From: CAZKCK01 sp964552325
Lineage (GTDB): Bacteria; Bacteroidota; Bacteroidia; Bacteroidales; TTA-H9
Length of the DNA: 64,000 bases
NCBI GenBank assembly: GCA_964552325.1
Contig: CAZKHA010000004.1
Location: forward strand, 1-64,000
Direction: 5' to 3'
Shown: positions 55,743-63,881 of the stretch, piece by piece
Layout: each line of letters opens with the position of its first letter
Numbering within the stretch: the stretch's first letter is position 1
Made by a program: the position numbers and the translations under genes
Notes under the pieces: generated by a model
Told to the model about the DNA's origin: nothing
Seen by the model: only the letters and a program-made list of their open reading frames with translations
Database searches by the model: none

Positions 55743-56123
55743 ATGGAAAAAGTATGCTTAGATTGTGGAGACACCCTAAGAGGCAGGGTGGATAAAAAAT
55801 TCTGCAGCGACCAATGCCGCAACAATTACAACAACCGCATGAAGATAGATAGCAATACGATTGTACGCAAAACCAATGCTATCCTTGCCAAAAACCGAAA
55901 AATCATCATGGGTTTAACACCCGAAGACAAGGCCACCGTGCATAAAGCGAAACTTATGGACAATGGCTTTAATTTTAACTATTTTACGAGTATTTACACC
56001 AACAAAAAAGGGCAGGATTACTACTTTTGTTACGAATATGGTTATTTGCCGCTCGAAAATGATTTCTTTATGTTGGTACACCGGCAAGCCAAATCCGATA
56101 CAAAAAAAACCGCCACTGAATAG
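55743..56123 (+). CDS. Zinc-ribbon protein of unknown function
   Basis: Soluble protein of 126 residues. Its N-terminal zinc finger has ligands C5-x2-C8 and C21-x3-C25 (VCLDCGDTLRG, KFCSDQCRNNYNNR), followed by a basic helix (VRKTNAILAKNRKIIMGL) and a compact C-terminal part with aromatic residues (YYFCYEYGYLPLENDFFMLV). The finger resembles those of DUF2116-like proteins. It may bind DNA or RNA, inferred from the finger and basic region. Divergent from ssb and sharing its regulatory region. Confidence 0.8.
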   Translation: MEKVCLDCGDTLRGRVDKKFCSDQCRNNYNNRMKIDSNTIVRKTNAILAKNRKIIMGLTPEDKATVHKAKLMDNGFNFNYFTSIYTNKKGQDYYFCYEYGYLPLENDFFMLVHRQAKSDTKKTATE

Positions 56124-56139
56124 CGGCGGTCATCTTTTT
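56102..56139. terminator. Bidirectional terminator between convergent genes
   Basis: Stem ACCGCC (56109-56114) / GGCGGT (56125-56130), with five T on the right and a run of A on the left, so it can end transcription from both sides. It overlaps the end of the zinc-ribbon gene. Confidence 0.75.
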
Positions 56140-56506
56140 AATGGTCGTGATTGCAAGGTTCATCATGATTCTTACAACAACCCGGCAATTTGCTATAGGC
56201 TTTTGGGTCGGCCTTTGTATCGTCAGCATCATAACCTACTGCGTTCACAGCTTTCCTAATCTTATCAGGATCTGTTTTTTTGGGGTTGTAATAAACTGTA
56301 AACTCTTTGGTTTCAAGATCGAACGAAGAACTATAAACGCCTTTTTCATAGGCAAAGGCGGTTTCGAGCCGGTCTTTACACATCTCACATTGACCAGAGG
56401 TTTTCATGGTTAGCGGTGTACCTTTGGGGGCTTTTTGGGCAAAAAGCATTGCAGAGCTTACCAAAAGAATTGCGAGAATACTCGAAAAAATGGTTTTTTT
56501 TATCAT
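56138..56506 (-). CDS. Secreted HMA-domain metal-binding protein
   Basis: 122 residues. A signal peptide (MIKKTIFSSILAILLVSSAMLFAQ) is followed by a heavy-metal-associated domain with the metal site QCEMCKDRLE (CxxC), the VYYNPKKTDPDKIRKAVNAVGYDAD pattern typical of MerP/CopZ folds, and a Cys/His-rich tail (CCKNHDEPCNHDH). Periplasmic metal carriage, most likely copper, is inferred. Starts 31 nt after the TonB receptor on the same strand. Confidence 0.88.
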   Translation of the reverse strand: MIKKTIFSSILAILLVSSAMLFAQKAPKGTPLTMKTSGQCEMCKDRLETAFAYEKGVYSSSFDLETKEFTVYYNPKKTDPDKIRKAVNAVGYDADDTKADPKAYSKLPGCCKNHDEPCNHDH

Positions 56507-56537
56507 ACTATATGGTTTAAATGGATTATTACTTGCT

Positions 56538-58766
56538 TTATTTCAAGGTATAGCGCAACCCAGCATAGAACATCCTTCCGGTAAGTGGCCCCCAAATCAT
56601 CGAAGAGTCAAAATAATACCCATACGGATCATCGGCTCCAATAATTGGGTGATGTTGGGTGTAATTACCAAGGTTTTCGGCACCTACATATACATCTAAA
56701 TGCTTAAATCTTCGCGTAATCTGGCTATGTACCAAAAAATACGCTTCCGACTTATCAGCCCGGCGATATTTCTCAGGGTTTTGCTGTGTATCTGGCAATT
56801 GCATGATGCCATTGTACTGATTTGTTAAATCGAATTGCCATTTATTAAACTTGGTTGCATACGATATCGTAAACAAACCCTTAAACTTGCTTACAAAAGG
56901 CTTTTGGGCAAGTACATTATTCATCGTAACCTTCACATCGTTGTAACGAGCTGCTAAGGTAACATCCAAGCGATCGATTAGTTCTACTGTAAAGTCAATT
57001 TGCCCACTGTTAGCATAAGAGGTTCCATCAAGATTGTAAAACAACACCTTATGCACATCTTGATTCAAATCAACCACTACTTGATTTACAAACGAGGTAC
57101 GGTAAAAGTCAACAGTTAGGACTGCTTCTCGTTTCTCATTAATTTTGAACGTTTTAGTAACATTCAAGCCATAATTCCAGGCTTCTTCAAGTCCCAACGG
57201 GTTGTTGATAACCCAGGTACGTGAACTTGCCAAATACCCGAGGTTTTCGGCTACCAAGGAAGGTGTGCGATAGCCTTTACCCACCGAAGCCCTAAACACC
57301 AAGTGCGCTATAGGTGTATAGCGCAAATGAAGCCGTGGGGTTAACAAGGTGCCGTGTAGGTTATGGAAATCGGACCGTATCCCTGCGATAGCCGTAAATT
57401 TTTCCGTATCAAACGTATATTGCGCAAAGGCCCCTGGTACCGATTCTTTTCGTAACATAGTATCAGCTAAGAGCTCCTCATTATAATTATCATACTGATA
57501 ACTAAGGCCTAAATTATATTTATGCATCTTGTTGTGGCCCAGCTCCGATTGAAAAATTAGGTTAGAATAGAAACTTTTCTGGCTTGCATCATAGGCTTTT
57601 CTCCCAAAATACGATTCAACCTTATGGTAAGTTCCTGAAAGCTGCAACCCAATGCTTGTACAACCATCCTCATCCAATCGAAGACCAGATTTGGCAAAAG
57701 CCTGATAACGTTCCGTTTTTGCCTCAAATTTATATTGATTACTGTCTAACCAGAATTGGTTGTTTTGGGCTAAAACTTGGCCTCCTACCCTATCCTCTTT
57801 TAAAACACCAATTCCTATTTGGGTATGCCCTCTGTCACCATTTTCGATACTCCAACGGTTAAAGATATTTATTTGCGAACTTTTTGGGGCATCTAAAAAA
57901 CCGTCATTATTATGATCCATAAGCTTTTGCTGGCTCGAACCATGAGCCAGAAGGTTGGTGCTTACGCTTTCCGATAATTTGTGACTGGCGACCACATTTA
58001 TTTCAGCCCGTTCTTCGTTGCTGCCATACAGGTTTAAGAAGAAACGTTCATCGGCATGCTCAGGCTTTTTGTACTCAATATTAATTTGGCCTGTAATTGA
58101 CTCATAACCATTAACCACTGAGGCTGAACCTTTACTTATCTGAATTGATTGCATCCATGAGCCCGGGACCCATGAAAGACCAAACGGGGAGGAAAGACCC
58201 CTCAGAAAAGGCATGTTTTCATACATCATCTGGCTATAAATACCAGCCAAACCAAGCATTTGTATTTGCTTGGCGCCCGAAACTGCATCTGTATAACCTA
58301 CATCAACAGTGGCGCTGTTTTCAAAACTCTCTGACAGATTGCAGCAAGCTAGCTTTTGCAAACCCGCTGTTGTTATTACTTCAGTTTTGAGAGGTTTAAG
58401 CTGTGATATATAACTTCCACTTTGGCGAGCTTTCACTTCAACCGTTTCAAGTTTTACATCTACTGACTTTAGGGTAACTTCATACTTTTGCGTCTTCCGC
58501 TTATCAATTTTGATGGTATCGTTCTGAAAACCAACAAAATTAATAACTAAACGATTGGATGGGGGCTTTACAACGGAAAACTCAAACACACCTTCGCTAT
58601 CGGTTGTAGTTCCCTGAGTGGTCCCTAACCAAAACACATTGGCAAATGGCAAAGGCTTCGATTCCCCATTCTCGCTTAATCCCAATATTTTGCCGTTTAT
58701 TTGAATTTTTTGCGCACTTGTTAGCATCGAAAACAACAAGAGCGCTATAAATATACTATTTTTCAT
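56538..58766 (-). CDS. TonB-dependent receptor with carboxypeptidase-like N-terminal domain
   Basis: Outer-membrane active transporter, 742 residues. A signal peptide ends SAQ, followed by a CarboxypepD_reg-like domain (about 20-105: INGKILGLSENGE, GVFEFSVVKP), a plug (about 125-235) with ACCNLSESFENSATVDVGYTD, and a barrel ending MFYAGLRYTLK. Plug Cys pair and neighbours (an HMA protein downstream, a Cys/His-rich secreted protein upstream) point to metal or metal-chelate uptake; this is inferred from context. A 22-nt palindrome lies just upstream of the start. Confidence 0.93.
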   Translation of the reverse strand: MKNSIFIALLLFSMLTSAQKIQINGKILGLSENGESKPLPFANVFWLGTTQGTTTDSEGVFEFSVVKPPSNRLVINFVGFQNDTIKIDKRKTQKYEVTLKSVDVKLETVEVKARQSGSYISQLKPLKTEVITTAGLQKLACCNLSESFENSATVDVGYTDAVSGAKQIQMLGLAGIYSQMMYENMPFLRGLSSPFGLSWVPGSWMQSIQISKGSASVVNGYESITGQINIEYKKPEHADERFFLNLYGSNEERAEINVVASHKLSESVSTNLLAHGSSQQKLMDHNNDGFLDAPKSSQINIFNRWSIENGDRGHTQIGIGVLKEDRVGGQVLAQNNQFWLDSNQYKFEAKTERYQAFAKSGLRLDEDGCTSIGLQLSGTYHKVESYFGRKAYDASQKSFYSNLIFQSELGHNKMHKYNLGLSYQYDNYNEELLADTMLRKESVPGAFAQYTFDTEKFTAIAGIRSDFHNLHGTLLTPRLHLRYTPIAHLVFRASVGKGYRTPSLVAENLGYLASSRTWVINNPLGLEEAWNYGLNVTKTFKINEKREAVLTVDFYRTSFVNQVVVDLNQDVHKVLFYNLDGTSYANSGQIDFTVELIDRLDVTLAARYNDVKVTMNNVLAQKPFVSKFKGLFTISYATKFNKWQFDLTNQYNGIMQLPDTQQNPEKYRRADKSEAYFLVHSQITRRFKHLDVYVGAENLGNYTQHHPIIGADDPYGYYFDSSMIWGPLTGRMFYAGLRYTLK

Positions 58767-58782
58767 GATTCCTTAATATAAA

Positions 58783-58804
58783 TTATTGTATTTCAATACA
58801 ATAA
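58783..58804. promoter_or_regulatory. 22-nt perfect palindrome upstream of the TonB receptor
   Basis: TTATTGTATT (58783-58792) and AATACAATAA (58795-58804) are perfect 10-nt arms around TC. A second inverted pair, CAATAC (58794-58799) and GTATTG (58805-58810), overlaps it. The site lies 17 nt before the receptor ATG, in the gap after the HYC-type gene. It could be an operator for a metal regulator or an RNA hairpin. Confidence 0.5.
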
Positions 58805-58886
58805 GTATTGATACAGATTTTCTTCCAGCGCAGTAGCACTAGAAGTTTATGCCGCAAGCAGGCAGCATGGTATCAAAGCAAGGAAA

Positions 58887-59348
58887 TCAGGTACGTAAAA
58901 CACAGATATGCAGCAACAAATCAGGCCCGTATCTACCATGAAACAGGTAACCAACAGGATTGCTATCATTCCTTGACGGAACAATTACTTGTAATGGTGC
59001 ATAATCAACTGCCAAACATACAAGTAATTGGTTCGTTTTGTTATCATATATGCGAAAAGGATGCGCATTCTTAATAAAATGATGCGTATCAGTACAACAC
59101 TCTTTTTGACTTAGGGTTTGCAGCCCCCCATCTTTAGTTGAATGTGAACAGGAGTGTTCACCGGAGCAACATGAAACATCTGTTTGGCAACACGAAGAGC
59201 TTGATGAACAACAGGCATGTTTCTCAACAAAATAGATATGTTCAGCTTTATGGTTCCAGCAAATATGATGCAAATAGCTAACTCCTCCTGTAGAAACAAG
59301 GAAGAGCAATGCTATAAACAAAACGAATACTTGCCGAATTAACTTCAT
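58887..59348 (-). CDS. Secreted Cys/His-rich protein, HYC_CC_PP-like
   Basis: 153 residues. An N-terminal hydrophobic signal or anchor (VFVLFIALLFLVSTGGVSY) is followed by HHICWNHKAEH and a dense run of Cys and His: ACCSSSSSCCQTDVSCC, EHSCSHS and KECCTDTHHF. It resembles the Bacteroidota HYC_CC_PP group, although the expected Pro-Pro near the end is not obvious. Probably binds copper or another soft metal in the periplasm, inferred from composition and from the receptor and HMA genes that follow. Confidence 0.75.
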   Translation of the reverse strand: MKLIRQVFVLFIALLFLVSTGGVSYLHHICWNHKAEHIYFVEKHACCSSSSSCCQTDVSCCSGEHSCSHSTKDGGLQTLSQKECCTDTHHFIKNAHPFRIYDNKTNQLLVCLAVDYAPLQVIVPSRNDSNPVGYLFHGRYGPDLLLHICVLRT

Positions 59349-59353
59349 ACGGG

Positions 59354-59361
59354 CAAAATTA
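59354..59361 (-). promoter_or_regulatory. -7 promoter box (TAATTTTG) for the metal gene group
   Basis: Exact TAnnTTTG match read leftward; it ends 5 nt before the ATG, implying an almost leaderless transcript. Confidence 0.5.
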
Positions 59362-59521
59362 CAACCTTGTTAATTATACTGGCCTATTCCAATACATCTT
59401 TAACATTTCATTAACGTAACTGAACAAGGCCAAACTTTGTACTATTCGCGGAACACCATAACTACTAAGACCTTAACATAACTTGCTACCCTTAAATAGT
59501 GTTAAAGGTATTGAGATAAAA

Positions 59522-59552
59522 TTGGATACTATGGCCAACAATTGTATTTTTG
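59522..59552 (+). promoter_or_regulatory. Promoter of the M23 peptidase gene (TTG -33, TATTTTTG -7)
   Basis: TTG at 59522-59524 and TATTTTTG at 59545-59552 are spaced by 20 nt. Leader to the GTG at 59608 is about 50 nt. Confidence 0.6.
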
Positions 59553-59607
59553 CACAATCTGTAGCCCATTTACTACGTTTTCTTAACCTGATTCACCATA
59601 ACACACA

Positions 59608-60486
59608 GTGGCAGTTCTCGAAAAAGAAAAGAAAAAGCTTATCCAGAAGCTCAAGATTAAGTACAAGCTGGTAATCATGGATTCCGAAACCTTCGAAGAA
59701 AAACTTTCTTTTAGGTTGTCGAGGCTGAATGTATTTGTGGTATTGGGCACTATAGCTATCCTGTTAATATTTTTCACCACTTATTTAATAGCCTTTACGC
59801 AGCTTCGCGAATTTATCCCGGGATATGCCAATACCACCGATTCAAGAACCATTTATGAACTTACCCTTAAATCGGATTCACTTGAGGAAGCGATGATCCA
59901 AAAAGATGAATACATTAATAATATCAAAGAGGTGCTTACAGGTTCTATTGAATTGCCCATTACCAACGACACAGGTGCTAGCAAAAAGAATTACTCAAAC
60001 ATTGCCAATCGGCGTTCGGCTGACGATTCCCTCTTAAGATTGGAAATTGAAAATAGGGATAAATACAGCCTATATCTTCCTGAACAAACTTCACAATCGG
60101 GGACCATGTCCATCAAAGGCTTTAATTTTTTTACACCTGTTAAAGGCTATATTACCTCAAAGTTTAGTTCGCCAGATAAGCACTTTGGAATTGATATTGC
60201 CACCAAGGAAAATGAAGCTGTAAAATCGGCACTTGATGGAACTGTTGTATTTTCGGGTTGGAGTGTTGAATCAGGCAATGTACTATCCATACAACACACT
60301 TCAAACATTATTACCGTATATAAACACAATGCAGTGTTGCTTAAAAAGCAAGGCGATTATGTTAAGGCCGGCGATCCTGTTGCCATTGTTGGTTCTTCGG
60401 GCGAACTTTCAACAGGTCCGCATCTTCACTTTGAACTATGGTACAACGGTGTAGCCGTTGATCCTCAAAAATATATCAGATTTTAA
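59608..60486 (+). CDS. M23-family peptidoglycan metallopeptidase, membrane anchored
   Basis: 292 residues. A basic cytoplasmic start (EKEKKKLIQKLKIKYKLVIM) is followed by a membrane segment (VFVVLGTIAILLIFFTTYLI), a coiled-coil-like linker, and a LytM/M23 domain with zinc ligands in DKHFGIDIAT and TGPHLHFELW. It probably cuts peptidoglycan cross-bridges in the periplasm or regulates an amidase. The GTG at 59608 keeps the conserved basic start; the next ATG is at 59677. The stop is 2 nt before dxr. Confidence 0.88.
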   Translation: MAVLEKEKKKLIQKLKIKYKLVIMDSETFEEKLSFRLSRLNVFVVLGTIAILLIFFTTYLIAFTQLREFIPGYANTTDSRTIYELTLKSDSLEEAMIQKDEYINNIKEVLTGSIELPITNDTGASKKNYSNIANRRSADDSLLRLEIENRDKYSLYLPEQTSQSGTMSIKGFNFFTPVKGYITSKFSSPDKHFGIDIATKENEAVKSALDGTVVFSGWSVESGNVLSIQHTSNIITVYKHNAVLLKKQGDYVKAGDPVAIVGSSGELSTGPHLHFELWYNGVAVDPQKYIRF

Positions 60487-60488
60487 CC

Positions 60489-61637
60489 ATGCCAAAACAT
60501 CTAGCCATATTAGGTTCAACCGGTTCTATTGGCAAACAAAGTCTTGATGTAGTACGTTCGCATCCTGATTTGTTTAGCATAGAAGTGCTTACAGCCCGCA
60601 ACGATGCACAAACCTTGATTCAACAAGCCATTGAGTTTAAGCCCAATGCGGTGGTTATAGCCAACCCAGATCTTTACAGCACAGTTATGGAGGCTTTAGA
60701 TAAGTTTGATATCAAGGTTTTTGCCGGACAAGAATCTCTGGCACAAATAGTTGAATTCGACGACATTGACATGGTTCTAAACGCACTGGTGGGATTTGCT
60801 GGCTTAAGGCCTACACTAAATGCAATAAAAGCCGGCAAACATATAGCTATTGCCAACAAAGAAACACTGGTTGTGGCCGGTGAGATGGTGACCGATTTGG
60901 CTGTTAAACACAAAGTCAACATTTTGCCTGTTGACTCAGAACATTCAGCTATTTTCCAATGCCTAGCGGGGGAACGCCTCAACAAGGTCGAAAAAATCTT
61001 CTTGACAGGTTCTGGGGGGCCCTTTTTGGGAAAATCGCTTGATTTTCTGGCCAATGTTACGCCAGAAGAAGCCCTAAAGCACCCAATTTGGAACATGGGA
61101 CCCAAGATTTCGATTGATTCGGCAACCTTAATGAACAAAGGGCTGGAAGTAATAGAAGCTAAATGGTTATTCTCCTTAAATCCAGATCAAATTGAAGTTA
61201 TCATCCATCCTCAATCCATAATCCATTCGCTGGTGCAATTTGAAGATAGTTCCCTAAAAGCCCAGCTTGGCCTGCCCGATATGCGTGTTCCAATACAATA
61301 TGCCCTTGCTTATCCGTATAGATTGCCCGCAACTTTTGAGCGATTTAGCTTTATAAACTATCCTCAACTGACCTTTATTCAGCCCGAGCTAAACATATTT
61401 AAAAGCCTTTCGCTTGCTTTTGAAGCCTTAAAACTGGGAGGGAATATGCCTTGTGCTCTTAACGCGGCAAACGAAGTAGTTGTTGAATTATTCCTTCACC
61501 GAAAAATCAAGTTCCTTCAAATTCCTGACATTATAGAGTTTTGCCTTGCAAAGGTTCAAAAAATTGCACACCCAAGCCTTGATGACTTGCTTGCGACTGA
61601 CAAACTTGCCAGACAATTGGCATCCTCAGCCATTTAA
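60489..61637 (+). CDS. dxr: 1-deoxy-D-xylulose 5-phosphate reductoisomerase
   Basis: Second enzyme of the MEP isoprenoid pathway (NADPH, divalent metal), 382 residues. Signatures: LAILGSTGSIGKQSLDVV, IAIANKETLVVAGE, PVDSEHSAIFQCL with the metal-binding Asp and Glu, TGSGGPFLG, and TLMNKGLEVIEAKWLF. It supplies the polyprenyl carriers that the glycan genes in this window would use. The gene after it is rseP-like, a common pairing. Confidence 0.97.
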   Translation: MPKHLAILGSTGSIGKQSLDVVRSHPDLFSIEVLTARNDAQTLIQQAIEFKPNAVVIANPDLYSTVMEALDKFDIKVFAGQESLAQIVEFDDIDMVLNALVGFAGLRPTLNAIKAGKHIAIANKETLVVAGEMVTDLAVKHKVNILPVDSEHSAIFQCLAGERLNKVEKIFLTGSGGPFLGKSLDFLANVTPEEALKHPIWNMGPKISIDSATLMNKGLEVIEAKWLFSLNPDQIEVIIHPQSIIHSLVQFEDSSLKAQLGLPDMRVPIQYALAYPYRLPATFERFSFINYPQLTFIQPELNIFKSLSLAFEALKLGGNMPCALNAANEVVVELFLHRKIKFLQIPDIIEFCLAKVQKIAHPSLDDLLATDKLARQLASSAI

Positions 61638-61696
61638 ACATGACAGGCCTGTTTTTTGTTATACAATCGTAAAGAAATTAATACAAATTATAGTAT

Positions 61697-63010
61697 ATGA
61701 GTACAGTTATAATGATTGCCCAATTAATTCTAGGACTGAGTATCTTAGTAGTTCTGCACGAATTAGGGCATTTTTTGGCGGCAAGAGCCTTCGGCATCCG
61801 CGTTGAAAAATTTTACCTTTTTTTTGATGCTTGGGGCTTCAAATTATTAAAGTTTAAAAAAGGTGATACCGAATATGGTATAGGTTGGCTTCCTTTGGGC
61901 GGGTATGTAAAAATATCAGGAATGATTGACGAGTCGATGGATAAAGAACAACTAAAACAACCACCTCAACCCTGGGAGTTCCGTTCAAAACCAGCTTGGC
62001 AACGCCTGATTGTTATGATAGGTGGCGTTACCGTTAACTTAATTTTGGGGATTCTAATATTTGCTTTTATACTGCTTAACTACGAAAAAAGCTATTTATC
62101 AGTCGATTCGGTTAACCAAGATGGTATATATGCCGCAAAGGCTGGACGTGATGCAGGTTTTTTAACAGGCGATAAAATCCTAACTGTTAATGGCAAAAAC
62201 ATCGACCGTTTTAAAGATGCACAATCTATCCGCTTGATGTTTGGCTCTACAGTTCAGGTTGAACGCAATGGTACAAAAGTGGAAATCGTAATTCCTGACA
62301 ATTTCTACAAAACCGAAACAAAGGCCCAGCGCTCTCGATTTGTTGAACCCTACAATTTTGCTTTAGTAATTGACAGTGTTTTGGCCGATTTACCGGCTTC
62401 CAAAGCAGGCGTAGCAAAAGGCGATAAAATTATTGGAATTGATACGATAGTGGATCCTTCGTATGGACAATTCCGCGATGTATTGTTCGATTGCCGTGGC
62501 AAGCAAGTTGCCATGGTTATGTTAAGGGGAACTGATACAGTTAATACACAAATCACCATCGATTCGTTGGGAATAGTTGGCATATTGGCCAAAATCCCCT
62601 ACCAGCCAAAGGATTATGGCTTCGGTTCGGCTCTAGTATTTGGGTATCGCGATGCTATTGACATGCTGGTTGTGAACATTAAAGGCCTCGGAAAGGTATT
62701 TAAAGGCGAAGAAAAAGCAACGGATAGCATTCAAGGGCCCATTGGAATTGCAAAAATTTACGGCGCAGAATGGATATGGTCAAAATTTTGGTTTATAACT
62801 GGTTTGTTATCTTTGGTTTTGGCATTTATGAATATTTTGCCCATACCAGCGCTCGACGGTGGGCATGTGGTTTTCTTAACTTGGGAAATCATTAGCCGTC
62901 GCAAACCCAGCGATAAATTTCTGGAATACGCACAAATTGCAGGCATGGTGATTCTTATAGCAATAATGGCCTTTGCTGTTGGCAACGATCTGTTTAAAAT
63001 ATTCAAATAA
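61697..63010 (+). CDS. rseP: RseP-type site-2 protease (M50)
   Basis: Intramembrane zinc protease, 437 residues, about four membrane segments. The active site HELGH (VVLHELGHFLAARAFGI) lies in the first segment, PDZ-like domains follow (about 130-300), and the third segment carries NILPIPALDGGHVVF with the conserved Asp. It cuts membrane-bound anti-sigma factors or signal-peptide remnants. 59 nt after dxr. Confidence 0.94.
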   Translation: MSTVIMIAQLILGLSILVVLHELGHFLAARAFGIRVEKFYLFFDAWGFKLLKFKKGDTEYGIGWLPLGGYVKISGMIDESMDKEQLKQPPQPWEFRSKPAWQRLIVMIGGVTVNLILGILIFAFILLNYEKSYLSVDSVNQDGIYAAKAGRDAGFLTGDKILTVNGKNIDRFKDAQSIRLMFGSTVQVERNGTKVEIVIPDNFYKTETKAQRSRFVEPYNFALVIDSVLADLPASKAGVAKGDKIIGIDTIVDPSYGQFRDVLFDCRGKQVAMVMLRGTDTVNTQITIDSLGIVGILAKIPYQPKDYGFGSALVFGYRDAIDMLVVNIKGLGKVFKGEEKATDSIQGPIGIAKIYGAEWIWSKFWFITGLLSLVLAFMNILPIPALDGGHVVFLTWEIISRRKPSDKFLEYAQIAGMVILIAIMAFAVGNDLFKIFK

Positions 63011-63016
63011 AGCCTC

Positions 63017-63862
63017 ATGAAATTTAACGAATATACCTATACCAGTCAGCAACTTAACGAACGCATTAGCCAAATTGAGCAAGCCTTTAACACTCAAAAA
63101 ATAGATCGCTCCTTGCTTTGTAATGTACTTTCGTTGCTTGACCTAACCACCCTAAACGGCACCGATAACGCAGAAGTAGTTAGCAAGCTTTGTACAAAAG
63201 CCACTTCATTTGCCAAATCTCATCACGATTGTCCAAATGTTGCGGCGGTTTGTGTTTATCCCCCATTTGTAAATCAGGCTAAAAAGCTTTTGGCTCATTC
63301 TGGTGTGGCTGTTGCTTCGGTAGCCGGCGCATTCCCTTCGGGCCAATCGCCTATTGCGGTTAAAGTGGCCGAAGTAGCCTATTGTGTTGAACAGGGTGCC
63401 GATGAAATTGACATGGTTATCTCCAGGGGCACTTTTTTAGAAGGAAATTTTGAAGAAGTTAGCAGCGAGATTACAGCCATAAAAACCGCCTGCAAGCAAG
63501 CACATCTTAAAGTAATTCTAGAAACAGGTGAATTACAATCGGTTGACAATATCCGTAAAGCCAGCGAACTGTCAATTTTGGCCGGGGGCGACTTTATTAA
63601 AACCAGTACCGGCAAAATAAACCCATCGGCCACACCTGAGGCCATGCTGGTGATGTGCGATACCATAAAAGAATACTTCGAAGCCACCGGTAAAAAAATC
63701 GGCATCAAACCTGCTGGTGGAATTGCAGATACCAAGACAGCACTTTTATATTATGCCATTGTACAAGCCATTCTTGGCAAGGATTGGTTGACTCCAGGTC
63801 TTTTTAGGATTGGCGCCAGCCGTTTGGCCGATGATTTGCTCACTCACATTGAATCTTTATAA
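63017..63862 (+). CDS. deoC: Deoxyribose-phosphate aldolase
   Basis: Splits 2-deoxyribose 5-phosphate into glyceraldehyde 3-phosphate and acetaldehyde, 281 residues. Signatures: VAAVCVYPPFV, SVAGAFPSGQ, GADEIDMVISRG, LKVILETGEL with the Lys/Glu region and GGDFIKTSTGKI, where the Lys forms the Schiff base. IGIKPAGGI completes the site. About 30 residues longer at the N terminus than Escherichia coli-like short forms. Starts 6 nt after rseP. Confidence 0.96.
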   Translation: MKFNEYTYTSQQLNERISQIEQAFNTQKIDRSLLCNVLSLLDLTTLNGTDNAEVVSKLCTKATSFAKSHHDCPNVAAVCVYPPFVNQAKKLLAHSGVAVASVAGAFPSGQSPIAVKVAEVAYCVEQGADEIDMVISRGTFLEGNFEEVSSEITAIKTACKQAHLKVILETGELQSVDNIRKASELSILAGGDFIKTSTGKINPSATPEAMLVMCDTIKEYFEATGKKIGIKPAGGIADTKTALLYYAIVQAILGKDWLTPGLFRIGASRLADDLLTHIESL

Positions 63863-63881
63863 CCAAATCGAGATCTTTTAC

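Noticed and set aside
61630..61665. ACAGGCCTGT followed by T run after dxr, considered as terminator
   Set aside because: The palindrome leaves no room for a stable loop, and rseP follows closely in the same direction.
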